From contig CAIOXL010000014.1 in NCBI GenBank assembly GCA_903862245.1, positions 1-33,716 of the forward strand: a DNA stretch of 33,716 nucleotides, read 5' to 3'. Positions 7,560-16,230 of this stretch are shown one piece after another (within the stretch, counting starts at the first letter, position 1; each line of letters starts with the position of its first letter). Source of the DNA: an uncultured Geobacteraceae bacterium (GTDB lineage: Bacteria > Desulfobacterota > Desulfuromonadia > Geobacterales > Pseudopelobacteraceae). Made by a program: the position numbers and the translations under genes. A model generated the notes under the pieces. It saw only the letters and a list, made by a program, of their open reading frames with translations. It was not told where the DNA came from and ran no database searches.

Positions 7560-8639
7560 TTATCTGTCTGATTCGGCGACGGTTCCTTCCTGCTGCCTCC
7601 TGCGCTTGAGGGCAACGCCGGCCAGCAGCGTAAGGGCCAGAGTCATCATCCCGCCAACTATTCCGGAAACAGTGGTGCCGAACCTGTCTCTACCCGGCTC
7701 TTTCACCCGGCCTGGTGCCGCTGATGCGGGCGCTTCTGCTGCTTTCAGTGTATCGGGCCGCTTGAAGGCATAATCGGGCAGCAGGGAGAACTTTTCCTGG
7801 AGGCGGGTAAATTTTTTATGAATTTCCTGATCAGGCGTTTTAAGCCCCGGTAGTCCGGTAACGCTCTGTATCGACCATTCCAGGCCGTCAGGATGTTCGG
7901 AGGCGAACCAGGATACCACGCCTCCCGTCACGAGCGCCGCCGCCAAAAAATAGAGGGCAACTGTACGGATCCGGTTACCGTCTGTCGGCTGTCCTGATGT
8001 GGTACGGTGCAGAACTTCCGGTTTTGCGTTGTATATGAAGGAGATTACAGACGCAGTAACCAGACCCTCTACAATGCCGATCGCCAGATGGATCGGCTGC
8101 ATGATGGCGATAAAAGGGTAGAATGGGAGTGACGAAATGTCGGAAAAAAACGTTTCAGTAACGACACCGAGGGCACCTAGCTGTAACCCGACCACTGCGG
8201 CGGACAGTGATGCAACAGAAATCCTGACGGCGGAGGGGGACCTGCCGATTATTTTTTTGTAGATGAACGGGTAGGTGACGAAAGCCGGGAAAAATCCGAT
8301 GTTGAAGATGTTGCAGCCCAGGGCCAGCAGGCCGCCATCAGCAAAAAAGAACGCCTGGACAACCAGTACGGAAGCGGTGGTCAGGAAGGCGGCATACGGC
8401 CCGAGTAAAATGGAGAGGATCAGGGCGCCGCCGAGATGGCCGCTTGAGCCGGTACCCGGAATGGTGAAATTAACCATCTGCGCTGCGAAGATAAATGCGC
8501 CAAGAACCCCCATCAAGGGCACCGTACGGTCATCCTGTCCGGAGCGGATTTTTCTGGAGCTGAAGGCGATGGCGGCGGCCGAAACGGCCCACATTGTCCC
8601 GCCAACCGCTGGTGACAGCAGCGCATCTGCCATATGCAT
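7560..8639 (-). CDS. CbiM-CbiN (PDGLE) fusion S-component, probable Ni/Co uptake
   Basis: A 359-residue fusion. Residues 1-200 form a CbiM/NikM-type domain beginning MHMADALLSPAVGG, the metal-binding Met-His-Met start, with GTGSSGHLGGALILSILLGP and ADGGLLALGCNIFNIGF. Residues 230-350 form a CbiN-like domain containing a literal PDGLEWS motif, the LLPDYAFKRPD segment and a final membrane helix (about 322-345). Such fused S-components serve nickel or cobalt ECF transporters. It has its own promoter, lies upstream of the riboswitch and has no dedicated Q and O genes; it could use CbiQO encoded downstream. AAAGGA precedes the ATG by 8 nt. Metal specificity cannot be read from sequence. Confidence 0.85.
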   Translation of the reverse strand: MHMADALLSPAVGGTMWAVSAAAIAFSSRKIRSGQDDRTVPLMGVLGAFIFAAQMVNFTIPGTGSSGHLGGALILSILLGPYAAFLTTASVLVVQAFFFADGGLLALGCNIFNIGFFPAFVTYPFIYKKIIGRSPSAVRISVASLSAAVVGLQLGALGVVTETFFSDISSLPFYPFIAIMQPIHLAIGIVEGLVTASVISFIYNAKPEVLHRTTSGQPTDGNRIRTVALYFLAAALVTGGVVSWFASEHPDGLEWSIQSVTGLPGLKTPDQEIHKKFTRLQEKFSLLPDYAFKRPDTLKAAEAPASAAPGRVKEPGRDRFGTTVSGIVGGMMTLALTLLAGVALKRRRQQEGTVAESDR

Positions 8640-8689
8640 ACGCGGCGTCCTTTCTGTGTGATGACAAATTTTAATTTCGTAACACGCAG

Positions 8690-8718
8690 AAAATACAGTA
8701 ATGATAATCAGGTGTCAA
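8690..8718 (-). promoter_or_regulatory. Sigma70 promoter of the CbiMN fusion gene with a Fur-box-like spacer
   Basis: On the minus strand a perfect TTGACA (8718-8713), a 17-nt spacer and TATTTT (8695-8690). The spacer contains TGATTATCATTACTG (8710-8696), which matches the 7-1-7 Fur consensus TGATAATNATTATCA at 10 of 14 defined positions. This suggests repression by a Fur-family metalloregulator; the regulator itself is not in the window. Confidence 0.65.
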
Positions 8719-8769
8719 TTGCTAAAGCGGGATTGGAGCCTACAGCACTAAAACCCACAGTTTTCCTGA

Positions 8770-8798
8770 TTGCCAGAAGATACCCTTCCCGATATAGT
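8770..8798 (+). promoter_or_regulatory. Sigma70 promoter of the tupABC operon
   Basis: TTGCCA (8770-8775), a 17-nt spacer and TATAGT (8793-8798) lie 50 nt upstream of tupA. It is divergent from the promoter of the CbiMN fusion, with about 50 nt between the two -35 boxes. Confidence 0.6.
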
Positions 8799-8848
8799 AC
8801 CCGCAATGTTCACATCTCATATCTATCCCAGGAACCGGGGGAACAGTG

Positions 8849-9685
8849 ATGAAAAAAAGTTTCGTGCTGAGCCTGCTGTTCATGTTGCTGAGTGCCCTAT
8901 TTTCAGGGGCGGCACCTAACAATGTCATCCTGGCCACCACCACCAGTACCCAGGATTCCGGGCTGCTGGATCTGTTGATTCCGGTTTTCGAAAAAGAGTG
9001 CGGCTGCCAGGTGAAGACCATTTCGGTCGGTTCCGGTCAGGCCATGAAGATGGGGGAAAAGGGGGAGGCTGATGTCCTTCTGGTACATTCGCCTGACGCC
9101 GAAAAAAAATTCATGGCTGACGGCTTTGGCGTCAGCCGTCGATTGGTGATGCACAACGACTTTGTCGTTGTCGGACCGGTGTCTGATCCGGCACAGGTAA
9201 AGGAGTCGGCCAGTTCCGTTGACGCCCTGAAGCGGATTGCCGCACGTGGTTCCCTGTTTGTGTCGCGCGGCGATAACTCCGGTACTCACGCCAAGGAAAA
9301 AACGCTCTGGAAAGGAGCGGGAATTGAACCGGACCGGGAGAAATGGTACCAGCAGACCGGCCTGGGCATGGGGCAGACGCTGAATGTTGCGGCGGAAAAG
9401 AGGGGGTACGCTCTTACGGACCGTGCCACGTTCCTGGCTCTGAAAAAAAATCTCGGGTTGGCGATCCTGGCTGAAGGGGATAACCGGTTGCTGAATATAT
9501 ATCACGTTATTGAAATCAATCCCGCCAGATGGCCCAGGGTGAACGTTCGAGGGGGCAGGGCTTTTGCTGATTTCATGCTGTCAGGAAAAAGCCAGCAGAG
9601 CATCGGCCGCTTCGGGGTTGAAAAGTACGGTGCCCCGCTCTTTTTCCCCGATGCCGGACGTAACCCGGCTTCGCTGGGTCTCTGA
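8849..9685 (+). CDS. tupA: Tungstate ABC transporter substrate-binding protein TupA
   Basis: Exported receptor for tungstate (possibly also molybdate). The protein of 278 residues has a basic N-terminus and signal peptide (to about residue 24), then ATTTSTQDSGLLD, the oxyanion-binding TTTS signature of TupA, followed by SVGSGQAMKMGEKGEADVLL and LFVSRGDNSGTHAKEKTLW, both diagnostic of TupA rather than of ModA or PstS. A GTG at 8846 directly precedes the chosen ATG; the GGGGG site at about 8837 serves either. The stop overlaps the tupB start by 1 nt. Tungsten enzymes such as aldehyde:ferredoxin oxidoreductase would be the likely clients; none is visible here. Confidence 0.92.
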   Translation: MKKSFVLSLLFMLLSALFSGAAPNNVILATTTSTQDSGLLDLLIPVFEKECGCQVKTISVGSGQAMKMGEKGEADVLLVHSPDAEKKFMADGFGVSRRLVMHNDFVVVGPVSDPAQVKESASSVDALKRIAARGSLFVSRGDNSGTHAKEKTLWKGAGIEPDREKWYQQTGLGMGQTLNVAAEKRGYALTDRATFLALKKNLGLAILAEGDNRLLNIYHVIEINPARWPRVNVRGGRAFADFMLSGKSQQSIGRFGVEKYGAPLFFPDAGRNPASLGL

Positions 9686-10383
9686 TGGATCTGATTGTCG
9701 AAGGGATACTGACGGCGCTGCAGCTGATCGCCTCTTTCGACGGCGAGGTGGCCGCCGTCACGCTGCTGTCGCTCAAGGTGTCCTGCAGTGCTACTGCGGC
9801 AAGCCTTGTTCTTGGCATCCCATCCGGCACCCTGCTGGCACTGGCCAGTTTCCCCGGACGCCGCCTCATAATCAGCATGGTCAATACCGGCATGGGGCTG
9901 CCGCCGGTTGTTGTCGGACTCTTTGTGACCATATTCCTCTGGCGCAACGGCCCGCTCGGTTTTCTTGAAATCCTCTACACACCGTCAGCCATGATTCTGG
10001 CCCAGGCGGTCATAGCCACGCCGATAGTGACCGGCATCACCATCGCGTCCATCCAGTCGCTCCCGGCTAACCTGAAACTTCAGGTGCTGGCCCTTGGGGC
10101 AACCCGCGTTCAGATGGTCTGGATACTGGTCAGGGAGGCGCGCCTGCCGTTGCTGGCCGCCGTAATGGCGGGATTCGGCGGCGTGATTTCCGAGGTGGGG
10201 GCTTCACTCATGGTGGGGGGTAATATCAAGGGGCAGACGCGGGTGCTGACGACCGCCACTGTCATGGAAACCGGCAAGGGGAACTTCGATGTGGCGATTG
10301 CCCTGTCGCTGATCCTGCTGGCACTGGCCTTTGGCGTCAACTACCTGTTAACGGTAATCCAGCAGCGGGAGCGGCCGCGATGA
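9685..10383 (+). CDS. tupB: Tungstate ABC transporter permease TupB
   Basis: Inner-membrane channel subunit, 232 residues, with about five or six hydrophobic helices. The cytoplasmic coupling (EAA-type) loop appears as LGATRVQMVWILVREARLPLLAAVMAGFG, whose key residues ALGA...L..A..P lie at about 135-163. Segments SLKVSCSATAASLVLGIPSG and NTGMGLPPVVVGL are typical of the TupB/WtpB permeases. The gene overlaps tupA by 1 nt and tupC by 4 nt, showing a single translationally coupled operon. Confidence 0.9.
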   Translation: MDLIVEGILTALQLIASFDGEVAAVTLLSLKVSCSATAASLVLGIPSGTLLALASFPGRRLIISMVNTGMGLPPVVVGLFVTIFLWRNGPLGFLEILYTPSAMILAQAVIATPIVTGITIASIQSLPANLKLQVLALGATRVQMVWILVREARLPLLAAVMAGFGGVISEVGASLMVGGNIKGQTRVLTTATVMETGKGNFDVAIALSLILLALAFGVNYLLTVIQQRERPR

Positions 10384-11108
10384 CCATCTTCCTCCAGGTT
10401 GAAAATCTCCAAATCCGGCGCGGGGGGGTGCAGGTGCTCGAAATGCCCAGTTTTTCGATGCACGCCGAAGAAAAGGTGGCGATTGTCGGACCGAACGGTG
10501 CCGGCAAATCGAGTCTGCTGCTCGGTCTGGCCTGTCTGATTGAACGTGCCGCCGGTACCATCCGTTTTCAGGGGGCAGAGGTGGTACCCCGTACTGAAAT
10601 GGCGTACCGCCGCAGAATAGCGGTGGTTTTTCAGGACCCGCTGCTCTTTGACACCACGGTTCTTGACAATGTGGCCGAGGGGCTGCGGATACGGGGTAAG
10701 GGACGGGATGAAGCGAGAGACAGGGCCCGTGACAGCCTGGAACTCTTCAAGGTAGGCCACCTGGCCGGGCGCTCTGCGCAGAAACTCTCCGGAGGTGAGG
10801 CACAGCGGGTGAGTCTCGCACGTGCGTTTGCCGTCCGACCGGAACTGCTCCTGATGGACGAACCCTTTTCCAGTCTTGATCTGCCGACCAGAATAGTGCT
10901 GGCGGAGGATCTCGGACGGATCCTGCACGAATCGGGAACGGCGGCAATTATCGCTACGCACGATCGCATTGAAGCATTGCATGTTGTTGATCGTCTAGTG
11001 GTTATGGACAGCGGGAAAATTGTTCAGGAAGGCACGCCGAAAGAGGTTATGGCACAGCCGGCCAATCCCTTTGTTGCAGCGTTCAGAAGAACAACCGGGT
11101 CAGTGTGA
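10380..11108 (+). CDS. tupC: Tungstate ABC transporter ATP-binding protein TupC
   Basis: Cytoplasmic ATPase of the tungstate importer, 242 residues. Walker A GPNGAGKSS, Q-loop VFQDPLLFD, signature LSGGEAQRV, Walker B LLLMDEPFSSLD and the H-loop IIATHDRIEAL are all intact. No C-terminal molybdate-binding (TOBE/Mop) domain is present, as expected for TupC and unlike ModC. The start overlaps tupB by 4 nt. A sirtuin-like gene begins 21 nt downstream and is probably on the same transcript. Confidence 0.9.
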   Translation: MTIFLQVENLQIRRGGVQVLEMPSFSMHAEEKVAIVGPNGAGKSSLLLGLACLIERAAGTIRFQGAEVVPRTEMAYRRRIAVVFQDPLLFDTTVLDNVAEGLRIRGKGRDEARDRARDSLELFKVGHLAGRSAQKLSGGEAQRVSLARAFAVRPELLLMDEPFSSLDLPTRIVLAEDLGRILHESGTAAIIATHDRIEALHVVDRLVVMDSGKIVQEGTPKEVMAQPANPFVAAFRRTTGSV

Positions 11109-11129
11109 CACCGGGAGAGGAACACTTCC

Positions 11130-11945
11130 ATGTTTGAACAAGCCGCCTCGATAATCAGGGATGCAGAACTCTTCGTTGTTACCGCAGGGGCCGGAATGGG
11201 AGTTGATTCCGGTCTGCCTGACTTCCGTGGTGATCGGGGGTTCTGGCAGGCATATCCGGCCTATGCGCGGCTGGGACTCTCTTTTGTCGAGTGTGCCAAC
11301 CCGGAGCATTTTGCCGCAGATCCCGCCTTCGCCTGGGGGTTTTACGGGCACCGCGCCAACCTGTACCGGGATACGAACCCCCATGAGGGTTTTCATATCA
11401 TCAGGTCGTGGATCGAGCGGAACAGTGCCGATTACTTTGTGGTAACCTCCAATGTTGACGGTCAGTTCCAGAAGGCCGGGTATGCGGAGGAGCAGATTCT
11501 GGAAGTACACGGCTCGATTCACCGGCTTCAGTGCCAAACACCGTGCAGTGACCAAATCTGGCGCAACGATGAGGTTGTCCGGGTTGATCAGGGGAGCATG
11601 CGGGCCCATCATCCCCTCCCGCGCTGCTCCGGATGCGGCGAGATAAGCCGCCCCAACATCCTCATGTTCGGCGACTATTCATGGCTGCCGGATCGCACAC
11701 GCATCCAGGGGCATGCCTTTGACCGGTTTCTGGCCGCGCATGCCGACCGGCGTATGGCGGTGATTGAGATGGGTGCGGGAAGCGCCATACCAACCATCCG
11801 CGCGACATCAGAGCGCATCGGCTGGAACCTGCAACATGCTACGGTCATCCGCATTAACCCCCGTGAACCGGAGATACAGCGGCCCCATATTTCCCTGCCG
11901 TGCAGCGCGCTGGAGGGATTGCACAAGATTGATGCCCTGCTGTAG
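11130..11945 (+). CDS. Atypical SIR2 (sirtuin)-family NAD-dependent protein
   Basis: Sirtuin fold enzyme, 271 residues, cytoplasmic. The NAD-binding start reads TAGAGMGVDSGLPDFRG (about 18-34), the second NAD motif reads TSNVDGQFQKAG (about 106-117) where classical sirtuins have TQNxDxLHxxAG, and His127 in EVHGSIH is at the catalytic histidine position. A zinc site is likely from Cys135/Cys139 (CX3C, not the usual CX2C) and Cys166/Cys169 (CSGC). The late GAGSAIPTIR segment replaces the GTSLxVxPA loop. Deacetylase, deacylase or ADP-ribosyltransferase activity cannot be decided. It follows tupC by 21 nt with GGGAGAGG as ribosome site, and a bidirectional terminator follows its stop. Confidence 0.85.
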   Translation: MFEQAASIIRDAELFVVTAGAGMGVDSGLPDFRGDRGFWQAYPAYARLGLSFVECANPEHFAADPAFAWGFYGHRANLYRDTNPHEGFHIIRSWIERNSADYFVVTSNVDGQFQKAGYAEEQILEVHGSIHRLQCQTPCSDQIWRNDEVVRVDQGSMRAHHPLPRCSGCGEISRPNILMFGDYSWLPDRTRIQGHAFDRFLAAHADRRMAVIEMGAGSAIPTIRATSERIGWNLQHATVIRINPREPEIQRPHISLPCSALEGLHKIDALL

Positions 11946-11964
11946 CCAGCTCTTCCACCCACAA

Positions 11965-11995
11965 TAAAAAAGCCCGGCGCAAGCCGGGCTTTTTT
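11965..11995. terminator. Bidirectional terminator between the sirtuin gene and gdhA
   Basis: AAAAAAGCCCGGC, a GCAA loop and GCCGGGCTTTTTT form a symmetric GC-rich stem with A/T tracts on both sides. It lies 20 nt after the sirtuin stop and 22 nt after the convergent gdhA stop, and should serve both. Confidence 0.93.
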
Positions 11996-12017
11996 AATGC
12001 CTTAATGAAACGAGCGG

Positions 12018-13424
<1,407 letters not shown>

Positions 13425-13580
13425 TCAATTGGGCACTAATGGCTTCTGGTCGCAGATGAAAGCGCTGCTTTGCCTTGTATGTGTGCAAAATGGCCCTGAT
13501 CGGGGGTATTGGGCGGTAAATCTGCCATAATTGCGCATAAAAATGATGCAGGCAGCCGGGTGTTGGTGGGGGAGGAGGTG

Positions 13581-14315
13581 CTACCGGAAATGTCCCTGAA
13601 GGGTGTTGACATGGGTCGCCGCTTCCCGTTCCAGCAGGCATCCGGTGCGCAGGTCGGTATCTTCGGCGGCGTTGAGGAGCCGCTTTGCTGCGGAAAGTGC
13701 CGTCATGGGATGGCTGGCGATCTGTTCGGCATAGGCAACGGTCTTCGGCCAGAATTCATCACAGCTGTGCACTCTGTCCACCAGGCCGATACGCAGGGCG
13801 GCAGCAGCGTCGATGGGATCAGAGGTCATGAATATTTCACGGGCGGCGTTTTTCCCGACGATATGCGGCAGTTTCCGGGTGCCGCAGAAGCCGGTTATGA
13901 TGCCGAGGCGGGCACCGGGATGAGCTATCATAAGGCTTTCACGGGCAATGCGGATGTCGCATGACATGGCCAGATCGCAACCGCCCCCCATGGTGATGCC
14001 GTTCAGGGCACCAATGACCGGCTTGGAGCAGGATTCGATCCGGGCAAACAGTGATTGGCCGAGTTCAGCAAAGTGGAAGGCTTCGTCGGGAGAGAAGTGG
14101 ACCATCTGGCCGATGTCGGCCCCGACAGCGAATGACTCGCCGGGATACCCGCTGAGAACGACGACCTTCACGGCATCATCTTCCTCAATCCGGGTAAAAG
14201 CGCGTTTCAGTTCCCTGATGGTGGTAATGGAGAGTTTGTTGAAACGTGAACCGGCGTCGAGCAGAATATACCCGACCCGGTTGACCGTTTCTATGCGGAG
14301 CTTTTTATAGGGCAT
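13581..14315 (-). CDS. Divergent enoyl-CoA hydratase/isomerase (crotonase) family protein, C-terminally short
   Basis: Crotonase-fold protein of 244 residues; the oxyanion-hole parts are present (FAVGADIGQM about 62-71, NGITMGGGCDL about 105-115). At the positions of the two catalytic glutamates of rat enoyl-CoA hydratase it has Asp114 (GGGCDL) and Gly134 (AHPGARLG), exactly 20 residues apart, so simple hydratase activity is unlikely. It ends NTLQGHFR, lacking the usual EGMxAFLxKRxPxF tail that its neighbour at 15296-16063 retains; other frames downstream do not encode that tail. The start overlaps the B12-binding subunit stop by 1 nt, which ties it to methylmalonyl-CoA metabolism. The substrate is unknown; decarboxylase or hydrolase activity on an acyl-CoA is possible. 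Confidence 0.85.
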   Translation of the reverse strand: MPYKKLRIETVNRVGYILLDAGSRFNKLSITTIRELKRAFTRIEEDDAVKVVVLSGYPGESFAVGADIGQMVHFSPDEAFHFAELGQSLFARIESCSKPVIGALNGITMGGGCDLAMSCDIRIARESLMIAHPGARLGIITGFCGTRKLPHIVGKNAAREIFMTSDPIDAAAALRIGLVDRVHSCDEFWPKTVAYAEQIASHPMTALSAAKRLLNAAEDTDLRTGCLLEREAATHVNTLQGHFR

Positions 14316-14719
14316 CAGGCCCGGGGCTGAACGTTGGTTTTTACCCAGGCGACGATGTCTTCGGTCGAGGTGCCGGGGGTGAACACTGCACAGATACCGG
14401 CCTCCTTCAGGCCGGGAATGTCATCCTCAGGAATGACGCCGCCCCCGAACACCTTGATGTCGTCAACACCTTTTTCCTTGAAGAGCTGCATGACTTTCGG
14501 CAGCAGGGTGTTGTGGGCACCGGACAGGATCGAGAGCCCGACGCAGTCCACATCTTCCTGAATGGCGGCTGAAACGATCTGCTCCGGTGTCTGGTGCAGG
14601 CCGGTATAAATGACCTCGAATCCGGCGTCACGAAAGGCCCGGGCAATGATTTTTGCGCCACGGTCATGGCCGTCCAGTCCCGGTTTACCGACAAGTACGC
14701 GTAATGTTCTTTCAGCCAT
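14315..14719 (-). CDS. Methylmalonyl-CoA mutase small, B12-binding subunit
   Basis: Stand-alone cobalamin-binding domain of 134 residues. It carries the base-off/His-on motif DGHDRG (about 16-21, [16 protein letters not shown]), then LSILSGAH (the SxL motif contacting the nucleotide tail) and [11 protein letters not shown] (GG motif). The sequence matches the C-terminal domain of methylmalonyl-CoA mutases better than the S chain of glutamate mutase. The large catalytic subunit is not in the window. It lies 45 nt after the cob(I)alamin adenosyltransferase gene on the same strand and 1 nt overlapped with a crotonase. A role in propionate/succinate interconversion is likely. Confidence 0.92.
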   Translation of the reverse strand: MAERTLRVLVGKPGLDGHDRGAKIIARAFRDAGFEVIYTGLHQTPEQIVSAAIQEDVDCVGLSILSGAHNTLLPKVMQLFKEKGVDDIKVFGGGVIPEDDIPGLKEAGICAVFTPGTSTEDIVAWVKTNVQPRA

Positions 14720-14764
14720 GGTTGATTCCTCCCGATGATAAAATAGATGGTTTCAATTCAATTT

Positions 14765-15292
14765 CTACATCTCGATTCCGGTTCTGGCCGGAACCCCCGC
14801 TGCATAGTAATGCTTGATTTCCCGCATTTCGGTCACCAGATCCGCCGCTTCGATCACCCGTTCATGGGCATTGCGTCCGGTGAGCACCAGTTCCGTCGTT
14901 TCAGGTCTGCGGCTGATAAACTCCAGTACCTGCTTGACATCAATCAGGCCGAAGGCGACGGCGCCGTTGATTTCGTCGCAGATAAACAGGTCAAACTCAC
15001 CGGACGTCATCAGCTGATCAGCCCGGACGAGCGCTTCCTGCGCCACACGGCGGTCTTCGGTGATATCTTTGGTGTTCACCCACCCCGGTCTGCCGGTCTG
15101 GATGATGGTCAGCAGAGGTGCGAGCTTTTCGGCAGCCAGGTGCTCGCCGTAGCGCCCCCCCCCTTTTATGAACTGGAACATGCAGACCTTGAGGCCTCGG
15201 CCGACCGCCCGCAGTGCCAGCCCGAGCGCAGCGGTCGTTTTGCCCTTGCCGTCGCCGGTATAGACCTGAACATGTCCCTGCTTCAAAGACAT
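14765..15292 (-). CDS. cobO: Cob(I)yrinic acid a,c-diamide adenosyltransferase (CobA/CobO type)
   Basis: Transfers the adenosyl group of ATP to cob(I)alamin or cobyrinic acid diamide, giving the coenzyme used by the mutase encoded next door. The 175-residue protein begins MSLKQGHVQVYTGDGKGKTTAALGLA with the P-loop GDGKGKTT, then CMFQFIKGG, the FDLFICDEINGA strand (DEIN motif) and ELVLTGRNAH, all typical of the CobA/BtuR family. The C-terminus VPARTGIEM is also characteristic. It begins 3 nt after the stop of the upstream crotonase gene. Confidence 0.95.
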   Translation of the reverse strand: MSLKQGHVQVYTGDGKGKTTAALGLALRAVGRGLKVCMFQFIKGGGRYGEHLAAEKLAPLLTIIQTGRPGWVNTKDITEDRRVAQEALVRADQLMTSGEFDLFICDEINGAVAFGLIDVKQVLEFISRRPETTELVLTGRNAHERVIEAADLVTEMREIKHYYAAGVPARTGIEM

Positions 15293-15295
15293 GGC

Positions 15296-16063
15296 TTATT
15301 CTCCCTTGAAAAGTGGCGGGCGTTTATCCAGAAAGGCCTGCATCCCTTCGCGTTGGTCAAAACTTGAAAAACAGAGGGCAAAGGCATCCCGCTCCAGCAT
15401 GCAGGCGGTGTGCAGATCAATATCGTATCCGGCGTTGACGATTTCACCGCCTATGCGGATAGCGTTCGGGCTACGAGTGCAGATATGTGCCAGCAGCTCT
15501 TCTGCCCGGGACAACGCTTCCCCTTCCGGGTAGAGATGGTTTATCAGGCCGATGCGGTAGGCTTCCTCGGCAGACATCAGGTCGCCGCTGAAGATGATCT
15601 CTTTCGCCTGTGATTTCCCCACCAGCCGGGCCAGTCGCTGGCTGCCGCCGCAAAACGGGATCAATCCCGCAGCAATGCCCGGAAAGCCAAAAGAGGCCGT
15701 ACGGGATGCCACGATAAAGTCACACGCAAGAGCCACTTCCAGTCCCAGGCCGGAACATTCCCCCTCGATTGCCGCGATACAGGGTGTGCCGATTTTTTCC
15801 AGACTGAACAGTACCTGCTGGCCGAAGCCGGACAGTGCTGCCGCATCCTGGAATGATGCACTCCCCTCAGCCGGACAGCAGCAGAATCCGCTCCCGGTGC
15901 CGGTTATAATGAGCCCTTTGACGTCACGATTAGCGCTCAGTGCGGCCGTCTGGCGTTTCAGCGCTTCCAGCAGGTTTTTGGCTGAACTGTTTCGGCCTCC
16001 CGGAATAGTCAGGACGGCGGTGCCGTTTGTTTTTGGCTGGATCGTGCAAAGTCTTTCGGGCAC
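15296..16063 (-). CDS. Enoyl-CoA hydratase/isomerase (crotonase) family protein lacking one catalytic Glu
   Basis: Crotonase-fold protein. I start it at a GTG (16063-16061) because AGGAAGAG lies just upstream and this gives 255 residues, normal for the family; an ATG at 16153 would add a non-homologous 30-residue leader. Glu109 in GLGLEVALACDF corresponds to the first catalytic glutamate, but the second position, 20 residues on, is Gly129 (FGFPGIAAGL). The C-terminal REGMQAFLDKRPPLFKG tail is intact. Loss of one glutamate is compatible with isomerase, dehalogenase, decarboxylase or hydrolase members. It heads an operon with cobO and the mutase B12 subunit. Confidence 0.87.
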   Translation of the reverse strand: MPERLCTIQPKTNGTAVLTIPGGRNSSAKNLLEALKRQTAALSANRDVKGLIITGTGSGFCCCPAEGSASFQDAAALSGFGQQVLFSLEKIGTPCIAAIEGECSGLGLEVALACDFIVASRTASFGFPGIAAGLIPFCGGSQRLARLVGKSQAKEIIFSGDLMSAEEAYRIGLINHLYPEGEALSRAEELLAHICTRSPNAIRIGGEIVNAGYDIDLHTACMLERDAFALCFSSFDQREGMQAFLDKRPPLFKGE

Positions 16064-16168
16064 TGGGCTCTTCCTGTTACAGTCTGTGATGGAATTTGCG
16101 GCGCGACTATAGCAATTCAGCCGTATACGGTCAAGAAAAGCTTTGTCGGGCATAGCCTCACTAAAACG

Positions 16169-16196
16169 TTGCCGATTGTAAATATGGCGCTATACT
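16169..16196 (+). promoter_or_regulatory. Sigma70-like promoter of the NAD-glutamate dehydrogenase gene
   Basis: TTGCCG (16169-16174), a 16-nt spacer and TATACT (16191-16196) lie 34 nt upstream of the ATG at 16231, with GGGGAG (16215-16220) as ribosome-binding site. Confidence 0.5.
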
Positions 16197-16230
16197 GTAA
16201 CCACTTACATTCCCGGGGAGACCATCGACC

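Noticed and set aside
16064-16153. A 30-residue N-terminal extension of the crotonase
   Set aside because: The GTG at 16063 has a good ribosome site and restores the normal length; the extension is not crotonase-like.
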